A stretch of 7,410 nt of DNA from an uncultured Lysobacter sp. (GTDB lineage Bacteria > Pseudomonadota > Gammaproteobacteria > Xanthomonadales > Xanthomonadaceae): positions 1 to 7,410 of the forward strand of contig CADCUA010000378.1 in assembly GCA_902805755.1 (NCBI GenBank). Reading direction: 5' to 3'. Below, piece by piece: positions 1 to 6,397 of the stretch. A program made the position numbers and the translations under genes. A model generated the notes under the pieces. It saw nothing but the letters and a program-made list of their open reading frames with translations. It searched no databases and had not been told where the DNA came from. Numbering within the stretch: position 1 is the stretch's first letter; each line of letters starts with the position of its first letter.

Positions 1-998
1 CGACGGTGATGCATGTTGCTGCCCCGATGCGGGACGCCAGCGGACGCATCGTCGGCGTGCTCACGGTGGCCAAGCCGAACCGCGTGATCGCACCGTTTAT
101 CGAACGCAGCCAGGCCGTGGTGTTGCGGTGGGGGATCGTGCTGCTGGGCGTCGCGCTGATCGTCGGCATCGCGGCGGCCGCATGGCTGTCGCGCCAGCTC
201 GGTTCATTACGTCGCTACGCGCAAGCGGTCAGCGCGGGCGAGCGCGTGATCCTGCCTGATACGGCCGGCGAATTCGCCGACCTCGGCCGCGCGCTGGAAA
301 TGATGCGTACGCAACTCGAAGGCCGGCAGTACGTGGAGCGCTATGTGCAGACGCTGACGCACGAGATGAAGAGCCCGCTTGCCGCGATACGCGCGAGCGC
401 GGAGCTTCTCGAGCAGCCGATGTCGCCGGAAGACCGGGCGCGGTTTGCCGGTTCGATCCGCGGCCAGAGCGAGCGCATGGCCGAGATGATCGACAAGCTG
501 CTCGCACTTGCGGATGTCGAGCACCGCCAGCGGCTGGAGGCGCCGCAGCCGGTGGTGATCGCATCGCTGCTGCAGCAGGTCGTCCAAGCGACACGCGAGC
601 GGCTCACGCAGCGACAGCAGCGACTGGTGGTGCAGTTAGAGGATGCGCTGCTGACGGTGTCCGGCGATGCGTTCCTGCTGCGACAGGCGATGGTCAACCT
701 CGTGGACAACGCCTCCGATTTTGCGCCCGCCGACACCGATATCCTGATCGAAGCCGCGACGCGCGACGGCGCCGTCGCGGTGCGTGTGTGCGACACCGGC
801 CCCGGCGTGCCCCAATACGCGGAAGGGCGCGTGTTCGAGCGGTTCTACTCGTTGCCGCGGCCCGATGGTCGCAGCCGCAGCAGTGGGCTGGGACTGTGTT
901 TCGTCGCGGAAGTCGCGCAGCTGCACGGCGGCGCGGCGCGGCTGCGCAACCGCGCAGACGGTGGCGCCGAGGCCACGCTGGAACTGCCGATCGGCTGA
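1..998 (+). CDS. creC: Sensor histidine kinase CreC, 5'-truncated by window edge
   Basis: CreC is the inner-membrane sensor kinase that phosphorylates the response regulator CreB. The frame is open to the left edge, so the start lies outside. The first visible residues resemble the end of the CreC periplasmic sensor region (VMHVAAP, then GVLTVAKPN). Counting from the GTG at position 6, a membrane segment covers about residues 38-60, a HAMP-like linker 61-108, the HisKA domain about 109-175 with motif LTHEMKSPL and phospho-acceptor His119 (bases 360-362), and the HATPase domain about 200-329. The ATPase shows an N box with Asn235, a G1 box DTGPGVP from Asp263, the FERFYSLPR motif typical of CreC, and a G2 box SSGLGL at 292-297. 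The frame ends ELPIG and TGA at 996-998. About 332 codons are visible, against roughly 474 in E. coli CreC, so about 140 N-terminal residues are missing. creD follows on the same strand. Family resemblance is strong; the signal sensed cannot be read here. Confidence 0.92.
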   Translation, partial: TVMHVAAPMRDASGRIVGVLTVAKPNRVIAPFIERSQAVVLRWGIVLLGVALIVGIAAAAWLSRQLGSLRRYAQAVSAGERVILPDTAGEFADLGRALEMMRTQLEGRQYVERYVQTLTHEMKSPLAAIRASAELLEQPMSPEDRARFAGSIRGQSERMAEMIDKLLALADVEHRQRLEAPQPVVIASLLQQVVQATRERLTQRQQRLVVQLEDALLTVSGDAFLLRQAMVNLVDNASDFAPADTDILIEAATRDGAVAVRVCDTGPGVPQYAEGRVFERFYSLPRPDGRSRSSGLGLCFVAEVAQLHGGAARLRNRADGGAEATLELPIG

Positions 999-1009
999 GC
1001 GGACTTCGT

Positions 1010-1027
1010 GCCGGCTTCACATCCGGC
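1010..1027 (+). promoter_or_regulatory. Small hairpin with TTCAC half-site in the creC-creD spacer
   Basis: GCCGG (1010-1014) can pair with CCGGC (1023-1027) around an 8-base loop that contains TTCAC (1016-1020). In E. coli, CreB binds two TTCAC repeats separated by six bases. Only one repeat is present: the expected second position (1027-1031) reads CCCAT. It is either a degenerate CreB half-site or chance. No T-run follows, so it is not a terminator. Confidence 0.2.
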
Positions 1028-1060
1028 CCATCGTTGCCTCACCACCGCGCGACACGCTGA

Positions 1061-1079
1061 CGTCCTCTTTCAAAGGACG
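1061..1079 (+). promoter_or_regulatory. Hairpin enclosing the creD ribosome binding site
   Basis: CGTCCT (1061-1066) is perfectly complementary to AGGACG (1074-1079), with a 7-base loop CTTTCAA. The 3' arm contains the only good Shine-Dalgarno sequence for creD, AAAGGA at 1072-1077, ten bases before the ATG at 1088. Folded in mRNA, the stem would hide the ribosome binding site. The complementarity is seen directly; a regulatory effect is inference. Six pairs with a 7-base loop form only a moderately stable stem. Confidence 0.4.
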
Positions 1080-1087
1080 ACGAGACG

Positions 1088-2455
1088 ATGCGCATCTGGT
1101 TCAAGATGGCCGTGGTGGTGGGCCTGACGCTGATCATCCTGGTGCCGCTGGCGATGGTGCGCGGCGTGATCGACGACCGGCAGGGCTATCGCACGCAGGC
1201 GGTGGCGGACGTGATGCGTTCGTACGCCGGCGCGCAGGCGTTCGCCGGACCGGTGTTGACCGTGCCCTACACCGAAACGGTGGAAGTCGAGGAAGCCGAC
1301 CGCGCCGGCGTTGTGCGCACGGTGCGCAAGCGGCAGCAGGGACGTTGGACGTTTTTCCCGACGCAGTTGCAGGTGTCCGGCCCGTTGACGCCCGATATGC
1401 GCAAGCGCGGCATCCACCGGGTGCCGGTGTATGCATGGCGCGGCGATGTGCGCGCCGCGTTCGATGTGGTGATTCCCTTCGATACGGCCGCTGGTAGTGC
1501 ACGTGAGATCGGCCAGCCCTGGGTGAGTTATGGCATCGCGGACGTGCGCGGCATCCGCGGCACGCCGCGCCTGACCATCGACGGGCGTGAGCTCGAGTTG
1601 CGTGAGGGCCACGGCGCGCGCGAAAGCAGCGGACTGCACGTGCGGCTGCCGGCACCCCGCGCCGGGCAGCGCCTCAGTGCGCGGACTCACCTGCGTCTGG
1701 ACCTCGCAGGCGCCGAATCTCTTGCGATCGTTCCGCTGGGAAAACGCAATCGCGTGGACCTAGCGTCCGCATGGCCACACCCGAATTTTCAGGGCCTTTC
1801 GCCGCTGGCCAGCCGGATCGGCACGAACGGCTTCACCGCCGAGTGGCAGCTCGCCTCGGTTGCGACCGACGTGCAGCGCCAATACCTGGGCGGGCGCCTG
1901 CCGCAGCCATTTACGGCTGCGAGCGCAGCGCCCAGTCGCGGTGACACTGTCGGTGCCGGCGCACTCGATGCGCTCGGTGTCGTGCTGGCCGACCCGGTCG
2001 ACGCCTACACGCAGGCCGACCGCGCGTCGAAGTACGGCGTTCTCTTTGTGCTGCTGACGTTCGTCGGCTTCTTCATGTTCGAACTGCTGCGCGCAGTGCC
2101 GATCCACCCGATCCAGTACGGACTGGTCGGGCTCGCGATCGCGATTTTCTTCCTGCTGCTGGTGAGCCTGAGCGAACACGTTGCGTTCGGCTGGGCCTAT
2201 CTCGTCGCGACGGTCGCCTGCATCGCGCTGATCGGCTTCTATCTGAGTGCAGTGTTGCGAAGCGCAGTGCGCGGTGCAGGCGTCGCCGCGATGCTCGCAC
2301 TGCTGTACGCCGCGCTGTATGGCCTGCTGATCTCCGAGGACAACGCGCTCGTGCTCGGTGCGGGACTGTTGTTCGTGGTGCTTGCCGGCATCATGGTGCT
2401 GACACGCCGGGTGGACTGGTATCAGCTCGCGGCAGTGCCGACGGCTCGCGGTTGA
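1088..2455 (+). CDS. creD: Inner-membrane protein CreD
   Basis: CreD is an inner-membrane protein whose gene is a target of CreBC signalling; in several Gram-negatives it is linked to envelope stress and beta-lactam response, and its molecular activity is not established. The product is 455 residues, matching the family (about 450 in E. coli). One membrane segment lies at about residues 8-25, followed by a conserved VPLAMVRGVI..R..YR stretch and a large non-membrane region to about 310 containing the family motifs IADVRGI and WPHPNFQG. The conserved DRASKYG (311-317) leads into about five membrane segments at roughly 317-335, 344-363, 368-390, 398-417 and 424-443, with HPIQYGLVGL and SEH between and RRVDWY near the end. 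The ATG at 1088 is supported by AAAGGA ten bases upstream and by a start aligned with the first membrane helix. It follows creC by 89 bases and probably shares its operon, possibly with local control from the leader hairpin. The C-terminus is shorter than in E. coli CreD, which has a charged tail. Confidence 0.94.
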   Translation: MRIWFKMAVVVGLTLIILVPLAMVRGVIDDRQGYRTQAVADVMRSYAGAQAFAGPVLTVPYTETVEVEEADRAGVVRTVRKRQQGRWTFFPTQLQVSGPLTPDMRKRGIHRVPVYAWRGDVRAAFDVVIPFDTAAGSAREIGQPWVSYGIADVRGIRGTPRLTIDGRELELREGHGARESSGLHVRLPAPRAGQRLSARTHLRLDLAGAESLAIVPLGKRNRVDLASAWPHPNFQGLSPLASRIGTNGFTAEWQLASVATDVQRQYLGGRLPQPFTAASAAPSRGDTVGAGALDALGVVLADPVDAYTQADRASKYGVLFVLLTFVGFFMFELLRAVPIHPIQYGLVGLAIAIFFLLLVSLSEHVAFGWAYLVATVACIALIGFYLSAVLRSAVRGAGVAAMLALLYAALYGLLISEDNALVLGAGLLFVVLAGIMVLTRRVDWYQLAAVPTARG

Positions 2456-2490
2456 GCGATCGCATCAGTCCGACGTTTCAGGCTCCCGCA

Positions 2491-2862
2491 TCAAGCCGCC
2501 GGCCCGCGATAGCGGCAACCGGCGGTGCAGGTCTCATGCACCACCACTTCGCTCAGCAGCGGCACCGATGGCTTCAGCTGCGCCCAGATCCACTCCGCCA
2601 GTCGTTCGCTGGTCGGGTTCTCCAGACCCGGGATGTCGTTGAGATAGTTGTGATCCAGCTGCACGTACAACGGCTGGAATGCGGCCTTGAGATCGGCGAA
2701 ATCCATCACCCAGCCCGAGTGCTCGCCCAGCTCGCCCGACACGCGCAGCTCGATGCGGAACGAATGCCCGTGCAGGCGCGCGCACTTGTGCCCCTCGGGC
2801 ACGTTCGGCAGGCGGTGGGCCGATTCGATAGTGAAGATCTTGAAGATGTCCATGCGCGGCAT
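2491..2862 (-). CDS. queD: 6-carboxy-5,6,7,8-tetrahydropterin synthase QueD
   Basis: QueD converts 7,8-dihydroneopterin triphosphate to 6-carboxytetrahydropterin, releasing acetaldehyde and triphosphate, the second step towards preQ0 and queuosine in tRNA. It is a small cytoplasmic zinc enzyme of the PTPS fold. From the ATG at 2862 the protein has 123 residues (about 120 in E. coli) and lines up residue for residue with E. coli QueD at the active site: zinc ligands His16, His31 and His33, catalytic Cys27 in KCARLHGH, Asp70-His71 in QLDHNYLN, and Glu110 in HETCTAGC. The signature [11 protein letters not shown] is intact. Two starts are possible, ATG at 2862 and ATG at 2853 (MDIFKIF); neither has a Shine-Dalgarno sequence. 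A TACAAT sequence just upstream favours the second as a leaderless start. The gene faces creD tail to tail with 35 bases between, and diverges from the hybrid kinase gene. No other queuosine genes are next to it, so it is probably its own transcription unit. Confidence 0.97.
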   Translation of the reverse strand: MPRMDIFKIFTIESAHRLPNVPEGHKCARLHGHSFRIELRVSGELGEHSGWVMDFADLKAAFQPLYVQLDHNYLNDIPGLENPTSERLAEWIWAQLKPSVPLLSEVVVHETCTAGCRYRGPAA

Positions 2863-2866
2863 TGTA
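2861..2866 (-). promoter_or_regulatory. Possible -10 element for a leaderless queD mRNA
   Basis: On the minus strand TACAAT (five of six to TATAAT) is followed by seven bases and then ATG at 2853. Transcription starting at the usual distance would begin at or next to that ATG, giving a leaderless message. This would fit the lack of a Shine-Dalgarno sequence before either queD start. No recognisable -35 hexamer is found at 17 bases, so the call is weak. Confidence 0.3.
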
Positions 2867-2906
2867 CGGGCGCGGGCAGGAGTGCCGGTCGCCTGGCTCG
2901 AGCAGG

Positions 2907-2935
2907 GCGACTCACGGCCCGCCGACGCTTATAGT
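2907..2935 (+). promoter_or_regulatory. Possible promoter of the hybrid kinase gene
   Basis: TATAGT (2930-2935) matches five of six bases of the sigma-70 -10 box. Seventeen bases upstream is GCGACT (2907-2912), which matches only the central GAC of TTGACA. Transcription would start near 2942 and leave a leader of about 47 bases. The strong -10 with a poor -35 would suit an activated or repressed promoter. This is pattern matching only. Confidence 0.35.
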
Positions 2936-2949
2936 CAGTGACGGCGGGC
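2917..2949. repeat. Perfect 8-bp inverted repeat around the -10 element
   Basis: GCCCGCCG (2917-2924) and CGGCGGGC (2942-2949) are exact reverse complements, separated by 17 AT-richer bases that hold the TATAGT box. Arm centres are 25 bases apart, between two and two and a half helix turns, so a dimeric regulator could contact both. As RNA or single-stranded DNA it would be a stem with a large loop. No T-run follows the second arm directly, and the flanking genes diverge, so a terminator is unlikely. Confidence 0.5.
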
Positions 2950-2979
2950 TTGCGCCCTTTCTTTGTCTAAATCCGCGCC

Positions 2980-2983
2980 GAGG
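2980..2983 (+). promoter_or_regulatory. Ribosome binding site supporting the kinase start
   Basis: GAGG lies five bases before the ATG at 2989. It supports that start over later in-frame candidates. The encoded N-terminus then has a short unstructured lead of about 20 residues before the first GAF domain. Confidence 0.6.
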
Positions 2984-2988
2984 CACCC

Positions 2989-5900
2989 ATGACGTCCACC
3001 CTGCTTGTCGCCCCGGAATCGGGCGCGGACGTCGATCGCGCGGCGCAGCGCCTGGCATTCCTTGCCTCGGCAGGCGAGCTGCTGTCCTCCTCGCTCGAAT
3101 ACGAGCAGACCCTGAGCCATGTCGCGAAACTCGCGGTGCCGGCACTGGGCGATCTGTGCATGGTCGACGTGGTCGAGGACGGCGAACTGCGGCGGCTCGC
3201 GACGACGCACGTGCGCGCCGACAAGGTCCCGCTGCTCGAGGAACTGGTGCGCCGCTTCCCGGTGTCGCGCAACTCGCCGGCACCTGCCGCCTGTGCGCTG
3301 CGCGCCGGCCGCACGGATTGGCTGGAGACCGTCACGCCCGACGTCGTCGCCGCGCACACGGTGGACCGTGACCATGCCGAGTTGATCCTCGCCATCGGCA
3401 TGCGCTCGCACCTGTCCGTGCCGATGCTCGCGCGCGGCGTCGTCATCGGTGTAATCAGCCTCGGCATCAGCGAGTCCGGCCGATGCTACGGACCGGCGGA
3501 TATCGCGCTGGCCGAGGAGCTCGCGCGTCGCGCCGCACTCGCGGTCGACAACGCGCGCCTGTACCGTGCTGCTCAGGACGAGCTCGAGCACCGTCGCAGG
3601 ATCGAAGACGAATTGCGCCTGTCGGAGGAGCGCTTCCGCTCGCTGATGGAGCAGTCCCCGCTGTCGACGCAACGGCTTACCCCGGACGGCCGCACCATTG
3701 GGGTCAACCGGGCGTGGGAGCTTCTGTGGGGCCTCCAGCTTCAGGATCTGGCCGACTACAACATCCTGCATGACCCCGAGCTCGAAGCGCAGGGAATTGC
3801 CCCGCTACTCCGGCGCGCGTTTGCCGGCGAGGCGGTGATGGTGCCGGCAATCGCGTACAACACCGAGCGTGCCCTTCCGGGCCGCACGCGCAACGACACG
3901 ACGGTGCGCTGGGTGCGGGGGTTCGCCTATCCGGTACGAGACGAAGCTGGAGCCGTGCGCGAAGTGGTGGTCATGCACGAGGACGTAACTGAAGCGCAGC
4001 GCGCTGAAGACGCGCTTCGAGCGAGCGAGGACCGGCTCAGTCGTGCGCTGTCGGTGGCGCGCATGAACGTCTGGGAGTGGGACTTGAATGCCGGCGCCAT
4101 TGAGTGCTCGGATAACGCACGCGAGTTCTGGGGCCTGCAGATCGGCCGTGTGGAGGATTTCATGCAGGTCATCCACGCGGATGATCTGGCTACCGTCGAG
4201 GCCTTCCAGGTCGATGCCCTGGCCAGCGACGAACCGCTCGACGTTGAATACCGCCTGTGCTCGCCGGGTGACGCGCTGAAGTGGGTGCAATCCCGTGGCC
4301 GCGTGGATCGTGGATCCGACGGTCGCCCGCTGCGGATGCTCGGCGTGACCATGGAGGTGACCGACCGCAAGCGGGCCGAGGAAGCCAGCCGCCTGCTCGC
4401 GGACGCGGGTGAAACGCTTGGAGCGTCGTTGGACTACCAGGTCACGCTCGGCCAGCTCGCGCACGTGCTCGTACCACGTCTGGCGGACTGGTACGCCATT
4501 GACCTACTCACCCCGCAAGACGAGCTGGAGCGCGTGTCCGTCTGCCATCCAGACCCCGCGCGCGTCGAGCTCGCCCGGGAACTGCACGTCCAGTATCCAT
4601 CCCGTCGCGACACGCCGTTCGGCGCATGGCAGGTCATCCGCTCGGGGCAGCCCGAGTGGGCTGAAGCGATTTCCGACGAGCGCCTGCAATCTGCCGCGCA
4701 TGACGCGGAACACCTGGGGTTACTCCGCGGCCTGCAATTACGCTCGTACATCATCGTGCCGCTCACCGCGCGCGGAATGACGATCGGCACGATGACGCTG
4801 GTGCTGGCCGAGAGCGGTCGCCAGTACCGCGCGTCCGACGTGGCGCTCGCCGTGGACATCGGGCGCCGTGCTGCCGCCGCGGTCGACAATGCGCGCCTCT
4901 ACCAGCAGCTCCAGCTTGGCGACCGGCGCAAGGACGAATTCCTCGCGATGCTCGCGCACGAACTTCGCAACCCGCTCGCGCCGATCAGCACTGCAGCGCA
5001 GCTGCTTCGTATGTCAGCCGCGGACACCCCGCGCGTGCTCGCTGCGAGTGAAATCATCTCGCGTCAGGTCAGTCACATGACCGAACTGGTCGACGATCTG
5101 CTCGACGTATCGCGCGTCACGCGCGGGCTCGTGCAACTGCAGCGGGAGCCGGTCGAGCTCAAGTCCGTCATCACCGCCGCGGTCGAGCAGGTGCGTCCAT
5201 TGATCGAATTGCGCGGGCACTCGCTGAGCACATGGACAAGCCCGGAGCCGCTGGTGGTCGAGGGTGACCGCACGCGACTGGTCCAGGTGGTCGCGAACCT
5301 GCTCAACAACGCGGCGAAATACACGCCACCGGGCGGCGATATCGATCTGCGCGTCGACGTCGTCGAGGCCGGCGCACGCATCCGTTTGCGCGACAACGGC
5401 GCGGGCATCGAGTCGGCGTTGCTGCCGCATGTGTTCGAACTGTTTACCCAGGCCGAGCGCACGCCGGATCGTTCGCAGGGTGGCCTCGGCATTGGTCTGG
5501 CATTGGTGCGAAGCATTGTCGAAATGCACGGCGGCGACGTGCGCGCACGCAGCGGCGGTGCGCGGCAGGGCAGTGAATTCACCGTGCTGCTACCGCGCAC
5601 CCGCCCGGACCTTGCGGTTGCGTGCCTGCCTGCAACGGCGGGCGACACCCGCACGCATCGGGTGCAACGCATCCTCGTGGTCGATGACAACATTGACGCC
5701 GCCCACGTGCTTGCCGAAGTGCTGCGCCTTGCGGGGCATGAGGTATTCGTTTCGGCGACGGCCGCGCATGCGATCGAGCTGGCCTCCCGCGAGGCGGGCA
5801 TCGGGGCATTCATCCTCGACATCGGTTTGCCCGACATGACCGGCTACGAACTTGTCTCCCGCCTGCGCGCGGTGGCGGGTCGCAGCCCGGTGCTGTGCAT

Positions 5901-6027
5901 TGCGCTGACCGGCTATGGGCAGGCCCAAGACCGTGGGCGCTCCAGCGAGGCCGGCTTCGACCATCACCTGGTCAAGCCCGCCGATGTGGAACAGCTGCTG
6001 GCATTGGTGGGCGCGGCGCAGCGCTGA
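2989..6027 (+). CDS. Soluble hybrid sensor histidine kinase, GAF-PAS-PAS-GAF-HisKA-HATPase-REC
   Basis: A 1012-residue hybrid kinase that should sense a cytoplasmic signal, autophosphorylate and pass the phosphate to its own receiver. Domains in order: GAF1 about 25-192, PAS1 about 205-338 (ends HEDVTEAQRAE), PAS2 about 346-462 (WEWDL, HADD, ends VTDRKRAEEA), GAF2 about 470-638, HisKA about 647-715, HATPase about 755-872, receiver about 894-1008. Key residues: His657 in LAHELRNPLAP, N box NLLNNAAKYT with Asn774, G1 box DNGAGIE from Asp802, G2 box GGLGIGL at 831-837; receiver acids Asp899 and Asp900, phospho-acceptor Asp944 (LDIGLPDMTG), Thr974 and Lys996. All catalytic residues are intact. 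No membrane segment or signal peptide is seen. Coiled linkers follow GAF1 and PAS1. GAF1 and GAF2 are clearly related to each other. No phosphotransfer domain, response regulator or output gene is adjacent, so the partner is unknown. I recognise the architecture but no named gene. Confidence 0.96.
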   Translation: MTSTLLVAPESGADVDRAAQRLAFLASAGELLSSSLEYEQTLSHVAKLAVPALGDLCMVDVVEDGELRRLATTHVRADKVPLLEELVRRFPVSRNSPAPAACALRAGRTDWLETVTPDVVAAHTVDRDHAELILAIGMRSHLSVPMLARGVVIGVISLGISESGRCYGPADIALAEELARRAALAVDNARLYRAAQDELEHRRRIEDELRLSEERFRSLMEQSPLSTQRLTPDGRTIGVNRAWELLWGLQLQDLADYNILHDPELEAQGIAPLLRRAFAGEAVMVPAIAYNTERALPGRTRNDTTVRWVRGFAYPVRDEAGAVREVVVMHEDVTEAQRAEDALRASEDRLSRALSVARMNVWEWDLNAGAIECSDNAREFWGLQIGRVEDFMQVIHADDLATVEAFQVDALASDEPLDVEYRLCSPGDALKWVQSRGRVDRGSDGRPLRMLGVTMEVTDRKRAEEASRLLADAGETLGASLDYQVTLGQLAHVLVPRLADWYAIDLLTPQDELERVSVCHPDPARVELARELHVQYPSRRDTPFGAWQVIRSGQPEWAEAISDERLQSAAHDAEHLGLLRGLQLRSYIIVPLTARGMTIGTMTLVLAESGRQYRASDVALAVDIGRRAAAAVDNARLYQQLQLGDRRKDEFLAMLAHELRNPLAPISTAAQLLRMSAADTPRVLAASEIISRQVSHMTELVDDLLDVSRVTRGLVQLQREPVELKSVITAAVEQVRPLIELRGHSLSTWTSPEPLVVEGDRTRLVQVVANLLNNAAKYTPPGGDIDLRVDVVEAGARIRLRDNGAGIESALLPHVFELFTQAERTPDRSQGGLGIGLALVRSIVEMHGGDVRARSGGARQGSEFTVLLPRTRPDLAVACLPATAGDTRTHRVQRILVVDDNIDAAHVLAEVLRLAGHEVFVSATAAHAIELASREAGIGAFILDIGLPDMTGYELVSRLRAVAGRSPVLCIALTGYGQAQDRGRSSEAGFDHHLVKPADVEQLLALVGAAQR

Positions 6028-6038
6028 TCGGGGCGCTT

Positions 6039-6165
6039 GCAACGGTTGGTGTTTGCGATTGCTGGCGACGGGTGGTGACGTCGGCAGCGCACGAATGCAT
6101 GCAGGGTTGCAGGTCTCTGGCATCCGGCCCGCGGGGGTTCAATTCGACTTGGCGACAACCGTTGC
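6039..6165. repeat. 10-bp inverted repeat in the kinase-prpF gap
   Basis: GCAACGGTTG (6039-6048) is the exact reverse complement of CAACCGTTGC (6156-6165), with 107 bases between. A match of this length in a gap this size is mildly unexpected by chance but not compelling. No transposase frame lies between the arms and no target-site duplication is evident. Confidence 0.35.
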
Positions 6166-6216
6166 GGTCGAACGCCACGCGCAGGAATGCGCACCACCGC
6201 GCAGTTGTGCATGCAG
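6096..6216. repeat. Direct repeat TGCATGCAG, two copies
   Basis: TGCATGCAG occurs at 6096-6104 and again at 6208-6216, 112 bases apart; its first eight bases are palindromic. A second similar pair, GCGCACGAATGC (6087-6098) and GCGCAGGAATGC (6179-6190), matches at 11 of 12 positions. The repeats hint at local duplication or a remnant of repetitive DNA, with no known family recognised. Confidence 0.35.
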
Positions 6217-6374
6217 TACGGCAGCACCCGGTCCATGCCGGGAATACATACACGCTTGACTGAAAGTCATGCCCTGATGAGTTTTTGGCGCAGCGAAGCT
6301 TGCAGCCTGGTCGCCGCGCATGGTGTTCAAGACCTTATCCACCGCGCCGTTGTCGGACGAGCCAGGACTGCAAC

Positions 6375-6387
6375 GCGACTGCGTCGC
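6375..6387. other. Small stem-loop downstream of prpF
   Basis: GCGAC (6375-6379) pairs with GTCGC (6383-6387) around a three-base loop, about ten bases past the prpF stop on the minus strand. Placement suits a termination or mRNA-stability element, but no T-run follows on either strand, so factor-independent termination is not supported. Confidence 0.25.
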
Positions 6388-6397
6388 TAACGGGCTC

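Larger units (their letters stand above)
6028..6397. other. 370-base region without a convincing gene
   Basis: This stretch between the hybrid kinase and prpF holds only short frames on both strands, rich in Arg, Ser, Cys and His with no recognisable motif, which is typical of non-coding GC-rich DNA. It is less uniformly GC-rich than its neighbours, with tracts such as GAATACATACA and GAGTTTTTGG. It contains a 10-bp inverted repeat, a repeated TGCATGCAG and several small stems: CCCGG/CCGGG at 6227-6242, TGACT/AGTCA around 6257-6269 and GCGAC/GTCGC at 6375-6387. None has a T-run placed as in a factor-independent terminator. The two flanking genes converge here, so termination signals would be expected. 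A decayed gene or mobile-element remnant cannot be excluded. Confidence 0.6.

Noticed and set aside
2456..2463. GCGATCGC palindrome in the creD-queD gap
   Set aside because: The same octamer also occurs inside creD and is expected in DNA of this composition; it has no T-run and no terminator structure.
2452..2934. A 160-codon plus-strand frame overlapping queD
   Set aside because: It is antisense to queD, whose active-site residues are all intact; the frame has no family motif and no credible ribosome binding site.
5590..6123. A 177-codon minus-strand frame running from the gap into the kinase gene
   Set aside because: Most of it is antisense to the receiver domain of the hybrid kinase, its composition is typical of a GC-rich shadow frame, and it shows no motif.
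6120..6146. GGGGGTTCAATTC at about 6133-6145 resembles the T arm of a tRNA or tmRNA
   Set aside because: The bases after the T-loop do not pair with the G-run, and no acceptor stem, anticodon arm or CCA end can be built around it.
6257..6285. TGACTgaaAGTCA stem followed by TTTTT as a terminator for the hybrid kinase
   Set aside because: The T-run lies over ten bases past an AT-rich 5-bp stem and more than 230 bases after the stop codon, so it does not meet the factor-independent pattern.
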